64,000 nucleotides of DNA from Clitoria ternatea (lineage: Eukaryota > Streptophyta > Magnoliopsida > Fabales > Fabaceae), in NCBI GenBank assembly GCA_037962975.1, contig CM075675.1, positions 7,450,001 to 7,514,000 on the forward strand. Reading direction: 5' to 3'. Below the pieces are notes generated by a model. The model was not told the DNA's origin. It did no database searches and worked only from the letters and a program-made list of their open reading frames with translations. Below, in pieces: positions 57,161 to 64,000 of the stretch; positions within the stretch are counted from its first letter, which is position 1; each line of letters opens with the position of its first letter. Both the position numbers and the translations under genes were made by a program.

Positions 57161-57266
57161 CGTGTAACTTCTTAAGTGATTATGTGATTTTAAAAATCTT
57201 TTAATTATGAACATTCAAATTTGTTACTCTTACTCTCACTCTCACCTAACCTTTATCATAAGATAA

Positions 57267-57269
<3 letters not shown>

Positions 57270-57309
<40 letters not shown>

Positions 57310-57310
57310 C
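57270..57310. repeat. (TA)n microsatellite
   Basis: About 20 TA units following the third half-arm of the hairpin family. A similar run of about 20 TA units lies at 57620-57661. Confidence 0.95.
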
Positions 57311-57617
57311 TAAAATACTGTTAATTTTACTCTTAGAAAAACAATGTTAATTAAATTCATGACTGATTTTCATGTTGTTTAAGCTTCATAATATTTATGA
57401 CATTGCAATATGCTCATCCTTACTACTTTAATTATTTGTTTTTGAATTATAGTTTAGCCCAATTGGTTTCTTTAGTTATGTTTAACTAGACTATAATTTA
57501 AGGGGATTAGATTGCGTATTTACTTTGTATATTTCTTTTTCTTTCTCTTATTAGAAAAACAACACTTTAACATAAAAAAGGTAAATTACACTTGTACCCT
57601 CTCAAGTTTGAGTATTC

Positions 57618-57663
<46 letters not shown>

Positions 57664-59011
57664 CTTTCACCTTCTTTTTTATTATAATTTAAGAAAGTTC
57701 AATGTAAATAATGGTACTAATTAATGTTATGTTTCAATATAAATTAGATAAGTTTTGCATGTGGTTATAAAAAGAGACAGGAAGTTGTTCTAAAAAAGAG
57801 GGGATATTAGTATAAATTGTTCTAAAAAAATCAGAGTAGCTTTTGTATTGGAAAGACATGAAAAACAGAAAATGGCACAAATTTTCGATTCTTTAAATTT
57901 ACCAGTTGCTCAGGTTTTCTTTTCATTCATTCAGGAGCAGAAGAAAATTATGCAAATCATGAATGTGCCAAATTTAACAAACTAAGGAAAATATTGCTAG
58001 TCACTTGCAGGTTTGTTTAATTCTTAATTAACTTAGATTCTATGACATATGGTACAAAGAATGTTGATCTATTAGTTTGTTTCTTTACATGTTGAAAATT
58101 ACACTGAAAATCCATACAAATTACTCCTTCAATGATATTACTTTATGTTGTTACCTTTTCTTGGATAATTGATATCTTACAAGTTTTAATGTTTTTGCAG
58201 AAGTATCGCAATTCCCTGAAAAAAGTTGCAGAAAAAGGAGTAGTTGAGAGATTATCTGATAGAGCTCTAAGCTCAAGGCTTTCAGAGTCAATGCGAAAAG
58301 ACCTCCAAACAACAACTCAGGGACTGCATGTTCCTGTGCAGCAACATCTGAGAAATGCTGATTGCTGTTATGCCTTCAAACCATGTTTCAACTGGGTTCA
58401 AGATGACATGAATCTTCTTAAGGAGGTAAGCTGGATTTAGAATTTGTTATATACACACATACGTATGTATATATACACACATACGTATGTATACATACAT
58501 AGAGATGTTAATTATAATGTTATGTGTTATAATAGCAAAAAAGTTTAATATTTCAATCACTTTAATATCCTCAATTTTTATAATAGCGAGAAAGTATAAT
58601 ATATTCTTATATTTGCTTGGTATTCGAGAGTGACATTTGGTTATATATATTAATCAGATTGCAGAGAACTTTAATGCAATTATGCAAGTGAATTTTTAAG
58701 GTCTGAGTCTTCTTCCTCCCGTCAAGTTGTTGTAGCATCCCTTGAGCAGGTAAATCTAATTTTGATTACTGTTATTATGACATTGACATGATGTTGATAA
58801 TAATAAAACAATGGTATTGCTATGTTAGTAGCATAGTAGGTTAAATATCCAAATCTAAATTCAAATCTACACACATTTGTCTCACTATACCATAAGAATT
58901 TGACTCAGTTAAATAGAGATGGTGATGTGATTGATGATACTAAACCAACCAAAGCACATTGGATCTGCCAAACCAGTCCCTTCCTAGCTCTGATGAAAAT
59001 TCAAATCAAGA

Positions 59012-60934
59012 GTGTCTCATTGTTCCAAAAACTTTCCATTTTGAGTTTAAGTGTTTAAGGTTCTTCCCTCTAACAAATTTGCACAACATTAATTCTTCTA
59101 TAATTTTAGGAAAATATTATATAGTGTCAATCCTTAATTAAGGAATAAAAATATTTTTTATTTAAAATTATCACTAACATAGCTTTTTTTGTTCAAGTGA
59201 TTGATGTTCACTGTTTGGTTGCAGTAAAACTTGTTCTCTTAACTAGTATTCTTTTTGAGATTCAATCATGATTCTTTTATTGAGATCATAGCGCAGCCTA
59301 ACAACATCCTTATGAGCTGTTGATTTCATTGTTCAATGTCTTTGTATTATTCTTTCGGTGTTCTTTTTATAACTGAAAGTACAACATTGTGTACATGTTC
59401 TTTACATTATATATATATAAACAAGATTCTTGTTAATTAAATAACGTAAATAAATTTATTACAATCTGTAGATACAGCCTTTTTATTTGGAAAGAGTTGG
59501 AATAATGTTCTTTTGTGGAAGGGGTTGGATATAACACTAAAACCTCACTAAATTGGTATAAGAGATAAAAATATATATGATCTGGTATTCATATCGAAAG
59601 TTTGCGCTCTCATATCGGACAGATAAGTCATATGCTTAGACAATAACAAAATTAGAGTAAGTTAATTGACCAAACAAATATTTAATAAAATTGATCATGA
59701 TAATTGAATAAGTAATTTAAAATAAAATAAAATGGTCGTGCTTAATTTATTGTGTTCAATTGTTGTTCTAGAAGAGGTATAAAATGTTTAACGTAAAGTA
59801 ATAAGAAAAGTAGCTTCTTATATTCATGATATAAATTATTAATTTAAACTCAAATAATTAAACATTAGGGTTGTATATTTTCCAATATATATTTAATATT
59901 TTTTGGTTTATATCAAAATATTTATCTTACAATAAAATAAAGTTAAAGTAAGTTAAATCCACTTAAACTAAATTATATACTAAAATATTAAGACAACATG
60001 TTAGTAAAAATTATTATTTAAGCTCAAATAAATAAACTAAGGTTGACATTCCCGTAGTACATTAGGAATATATATTTATTATTAGTCGTAATCTTAGACA
60101 ATAAAAATTGAAGCAATTTAAATCAACTTATGAACTTTTTCTACTTAGTTTTAATTCTTGTTTCACAAAAAATATATAAAATTTGAGGAAAAATAATAGG
60201 AAAAGTATGTTTACATTAAACTATTTATCATAAAATTTTAACCTTAGAATTTCATATTCCAGTGATACATATGGAATATGTATTATTAAATATTTATATT
60301 AAAATTGTTGAGAAAAAGTTTGAATAAAATTTTTTTTTCAAAGTTATCGTGGACCAGACCTCAGACTCTATACTTACAAATTTGTTAATATCACTCATCA
60401 AAAATTTTTGTTAGAAAGTGAAGTATTTCAAGATACAAGTATTAGGCTATGAAATAAAGGGGGAGTATTAGCATTCCAGAAGTCTAGTAAGCAATTAAAA
60501 GTCTGTTAGAAAGTATTCTGCTAAAATTGGAACACTCTCATAAAATCGAAGAGTCATTCTTAACATTCCTGTAAATCTAGTAATTAGTCTTGTATAATGT
60601 AATATAATTATAAGGAAAAAAATATGGTAAGTAGGAATGTAGATGGATTGCTTTATTAGGTAGCATTAATTACCATTCTTATTAAGTATTATGTAATTAA
60701 TGTAGATCCCGATAAACTTGTATAAATTTGGTCTCCAACATGACATACAACTCTTTGGTTTATAGGAATTTTTATACAAATAGGGATTTACTACATATTA
60801 TTTTTCATTTATTTTTTGTTCCCATTTATATTTTTTTAATGGGTTGTTATTGAAAATATATAGAGAGATATAAAATAAATTATGAATAATTTAAAAAATT
60901 TATTTTACCAAAAATAATTAAATTAGTGAGGAAA
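59012..60934. other. AT-rich stretch without recognisable gene
   Basis: About 1.9 kb downstream of the broken response regulator. I looked for the last two small exons of the intact gene (LGGDSGIV and DWDELVETFF) and did not find them. No repeat pair or TE motif stands out. Confidence 0.5.
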
Positions 60935-61638
60935 TTATGAACTACGAGTGAGAAAGTATTTGAGTTTTTTCGATGATACATTGCTATAATAAATTGAGGA
61001 AATTGCCAACGTAATAAGCTAACAAAATTTCGAGGATTTGTTGCATTTTAGTGAGGAATTTTAGCTACAATTTAGTGACAAAATACCGATAATAGTATCA
61101 CATACCAAAGTTGTTAAAAAATATACCTTTAACTAATTAGTGACAAACTAGAGACACATGTTTCCTCACTATTTTATAATTAGTGACAGATTAGCGAGGC
61201 ATTTGTTATAACTTTGTATCAAATTTGTGAGACTATCAATGAGGAAATATTTGAGTTTTTGTGATGATTTGCTACAGTAAAATGAGGAAATTGGCAATGC
61301 AATAGACTAACAAACTTGCGAGGGATTTGATGCAGTTCACCAAGTAATCATAGCTACAATTTTGTGACACAATATCGATAATAGTGTCTCATAGCAAAGT
61401 GTTGCTACCAATGTTCCTGTAACTTAGCAACAATTTAAGACTAACATTTCCTTGCTATTTTATAAGTAGGGATAGATTAGTGAGGAAATCATTCGTAGTT
61501 CATTAGTGACTTATTTTTTTGCTATGAAAGGATTCGTAGCTATTTTCTCGCTAATGTCTCACTAATAGACTTTGTGAGGCATTAGCGAGCATTTAGTGAC
61601 ATTTTTCTTCCTTCCTAAATCTAGATTTTCTTGTAGTG
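60935..61638. mobile_element. CACTA-type terminus with tandem subterminal repeats (truncated)
   Basis: The right end reads ttttcttgtagtg, the complement of CACTACAAGAAAA, a common plant CACTA terminus. Inside it a block of about 300 bp is present twice in direct order (about 60950-61245 and 61245-61560). Each copy has gaggaaattgcca, gctacaattt-gtgaca and gataatagt, plus many short ttagtgagg/ttagcgag words. The matching left terminus was not found, so this is a fragment or part of a rearranged element. Confidence 0.65.
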
Positions 61639-62109
61639 AAATTTCTTTGGAAATTTTTGAAAAAAATACTAGAATAATTCAACTTTCCAAATTCGTTATC
61701 TTGATTAGAAAGAAAGAGAGCTTAGTCAAGTAAATCCAAGAAGGATTGAAGTTACATTAGGTTCTCTATTCAAAATTTGTGGAACATTCTAATTGGCTTA
61801 AACTGATTTTCTTGCTCACAGGTAGCACTTGCATTCAAAGCAAGATAGATAAATAATTTATTATTAAATAAATTACTAAATCTAATGATTGATATAATTT
61901 GAACCAACTACGAAGGGACAAATGAATGTTTTGAACCAATTATTATATAAATGAGTTAATCATGTTATTGCTAAGTACACACAATCAGTAAAAGGAATAT
62001 GAAGGTTTTATCTCTTATGATCTTAGTTTTATGTTCAACAATAATTCTTACCTATTATTGAATGTTTAGAGTTTCTTCAAAGATTTATAAGTCAAATTAC
62101 TAACTTGTT

Positions 62110-62643
62110 TCATCTATCTTTTACATATGTAGGGGATGTATCTAGTCATGCGAGCTCAGAAGGAGGCTGAGTTAGCAGCCCAAACACCTGATGAGGAGGC
62201 ACCTCCCACCCTTTTCTTCTACCGATGATAATGCCATCTATTTAGAGGCCGTTTGTGACATAAACAAGAAAGGGAAGGTGTTTAGCCTTGGTGGGATTGG
62301 GATCCAGATCGCCAAGATGGGGAAGGCTCTGCCTCTTCCTTTATGTTGCCAACAGATATTGTTCAAGTTATTCAAAATCTAAACACTGAGCTAGTAGAGG
62401 AGCGCCAACAAAGGCAACTGGCGGGGAAATGAGCTGAAGCAGACTGCCATTAAGTTATATTAGTGAAGCAGCGAGTTGAGGAGGACCGCCAACAAGCTGA
62501 ACAAGATCCATGATAGACTTGTAGACAATTGGCGTAGCAGGAGGCTATGCTCTACCAGGTGATGAAGGTTCTTAGGACTCAAGTCACATCTCCATCTACT
62601 TCCCAACCGCTCCTACCAACCCAGGATCCCCCTAACAGTTAGC
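62110..62643 (+). pseudogene. tnp1-like (Transposase_24) CACTA remnant
   Basis: After a pyrimidine-rich acceptor-like stretch, the plus strand encodes MRAQKEAELAAQTPDEEAPP. A frameshift follows, then DDNAIYLEAVCDINKKGKVF and SLGGIG, matching the W/IYLEVVGG-KKGRVYGLG region of plant Transposase_24 proteins. A Gln/Arg/Glu-rich helix (ELVEERQQRQLAGK, KQRVEEDRQQAEQ) with several stops then follows, as in the C-terminal coiled coil of that family. It lies upstream of the CACTA-like end at 63482. Identity is moderately supported. Confidence 0.6.
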
Positions 62644-62984
62644 AACAGATTTCATGCTACATTTTTGTATTCATTTCTTTTATTGTTGCACATTTTTGTA
62701 TTTATTTTTTTATTGTTAGAGCTGTACATCATTTTTAGATTATTTATATTTCTTTTTATCTAATTATTTTTTAATGCCTATATTAAGAATTGAATAAATA
62801 ATAAAATCATTATCATAAAAATCATATATAATTTTTTATATTTAATTCAACTTTATAAAATATATTCTATAATTTTTTGCCAAAATATTAAATTTATAAT
62901 ATAATACAGTTTATAAAAGAATAATTTTTTACTATTAGTGATGGAATCAGAATTCCATCAATGATTACATCATTACTCCAGCAA

Positions 62985-63482
62985 CATATGCATATTTCAT
63001 TGTTATGTTAGTCATACACTAGTGACAGCAACAACAATGACACATGTCCAACCAGTCAACTACAGATAACAGTTATCGCTAATTTGGGTTCCTCGTAGCA
63101 ACTATGATAGCGACGCCCTCCTGTCAACTTAGTTGCTATGAGGTCTAGCTGTCGCTACTTCTTCTATGCCTTAGTGACGACCTCAGCAACGGAAACACTT
63201 CAAATCAACAGCGACTACATTCCATTCATTGTTATTGTGGGACTGAAACAGCGATGGACATAATGACAAAGGAGACCACCATTTTTTCACCCTTCAACAA
63301 TGATAGTAGCTCATCATAAATTATGTGATGGCTGTCTACTACCGTCGCTAAAGGGTTAGCAACCAGCCTTTTAGTGATAGAGGACTATCGTGGCTGAGTC
63401 CGTCGCTAACACTATTTATCGGAAGATTTCTATTCGTTAGCGACAAATTTCTTCTGTCGCTATATGGACTTTTTTAGTTGTG
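62985..63482. repeat. Subterminal repeats and right end of a CACTA-like element
   Basis: The words gtcgctaa, tagcgac, cgctatc and tagtgacg recur about fifteen times in both orientations between 63065 and 63470. The stretch ends cttttttagttgtg, whose complement CACAACTAAAAAAG resembles a CACTA-type terminus with one changed base (CACAA for CACTA). The left end and the target duplication were not found. Confidence 0.55.
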
Positions 63483-64000
63483 AATGGTAATTCACAACAC
63501 ATTTATAGAATATCATCATGACCCTCAATGGGCCATCACCAACAACATATAGCAAGCAATATATTAAAATGGAGCTTCACGAATCAATTTCACATAATAT
63601 TGCTATTGTAATTTATCAAGCATCAAATTCTTATTTAAAATAATACTTCATTTCACAATTATAATTATATTTTTATTTATAAAAGTTAGTATTTTATGGG
63701 TGTCGTTATTTAAAATAAATTTTTTAATCATAAAACCCACCCCGGGATTAAAATTACTACTCGTTACTCTAGTGATAAACCCCCTCGTACGTTACACATA
63801 CCTCAAGGCGTTATCCAACTTTTCTAAAATAAAATGTCGACTTTCGACTCAACTTTGAATGTCAATATCTTATATTTAAAATATTCCAAAAAAATTAATA
63901 TATGTAACCCTTAAATTACTGAAATACTAAAATTAAGACTCAAACTATGGAGTTCTGACAAGAACTGAACTTACCGAGAGTTATGAAATTAGTCAAAGGG
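63483..64000. other. AT-rich end of window, nothing recognised
   Basis: No ORF, repeat pair or TE motif is seen in the last 518 bases. The opening of another LTR-like sequence cannot be excluded because the window ends here. Confidence 0.4.

Larger units (their letters stand above)
56307..59011 (+). pseudogene. Broken second copy of the type-B response regulator
   Basis: The pieces lie in the same order as the gene at 1064-4570. 56307-56390: after acceptor tttcag, a receiver-domain piece LTTNDTKNALKTLREFEGFF then DLVITE; the receiver usually has DLVISD at the phospho-acceptor, so Asp is replaced. It runs straight into microsatellite sequence. 57935-58010: the GARP exon (IMQIMNVPNLTN) with a small deletion at its start and an insertion that creates a stop. 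58201-58425: KYRNSLKKVAEKG to LLKEV, with about 850 bp of the C-terminal region missing relative to 1859-2935. 58658-58749: IAENFNA, with a stop and an extra 47 bp. 58911-59011: NRDGDVIDDTKPTKA, then out of frame. The exon carrying the receiver end and GARP start was not found. Splice sites are kept at several borders, so it decayed after duplication of an intron-bearing gene. Confidence 0.88.

Overview
The window is nuclear DNA of a dicot plant, probably a legume (low confidence, from the repeat families rather than any diagnostic gene). It is AT-rich. Its only host gene is a spliced, plant-specific type-B cytokinin response regulator. Nearly everything else is plant transposable elements: Ty3/gypsy chromoviruses primed by initiator tRNA-Met, a copia LTR, CACTA elements, a Mutator-like element, and a Cassandra-type LTR carrying 5S rRNA sequence. 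No bacterial-style operon, CRISPR array or intact tRNA gene was found. All translations and alignments were done by eye.

Layout. (1) 1-4570: plus-strand type-B response regulator, entered after its first receiver exon(s): end of the receiver domain, GARP/Myb DNA-binding domain, long Asn/Ser/Gly-rich C-terminus, then several small 3' exons. (2) 7563-18834: 11.3-kb Tekay/Del-like gypsy element on the minus strand, with 3.1-kb LTRs, target duplication GTAAG and decayed gag-pol. A 407-bp Cassandra-like LTR with a 5S-derived stretch, flanked by a second primer-binding site, lies in its leader. (3) 19829-29576: 9.7-kb CACTA element (target duplication CTA) with decayed tnp1-like and tnp2 genes; a 3-kb solo LTR interrupts tnp2. 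(4) 29685-33462: solo LTR related to the Tekay LTR, opposite orientation, target duplication CTATA. (5) 35785-38814: large fold-back structure containing a minus-strand copia LTR. (6) 39205-45108: head-to-head gypsy remnants, pol on plus and gag/PBS/LTR on minus. (7) 47782-49328: Mutator-like element with a 9-bp target duplication, carrying a captured AGC-kinase fragment. (8) 50028-55803: young, nearly intact gypsy element with 258-bp LTRs differing at two sites and target duplication TTTTG. (9) 56307-59011: broken second copy of the response regulator, its receiver exon running into a microsatellite and hairpin repeats nearby. (10) 60935-63482: ends and a tnp1-like remnant of further CACTA material.

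How it fits together. The two response-regulator copies share strand, exon order and splice sites and are about 55 kb apart. The simplest reading is an old local duplication in which one copy decayed while mobile elements accumulated in and between the copies. Several elements are dated relative to one another by nesting (LTR in CACTA tnp2, copia LTR in the fold-back, Cassandra-like LTR in the gypsy leader). The gypsy element at 50 kb is clearly the youngest.
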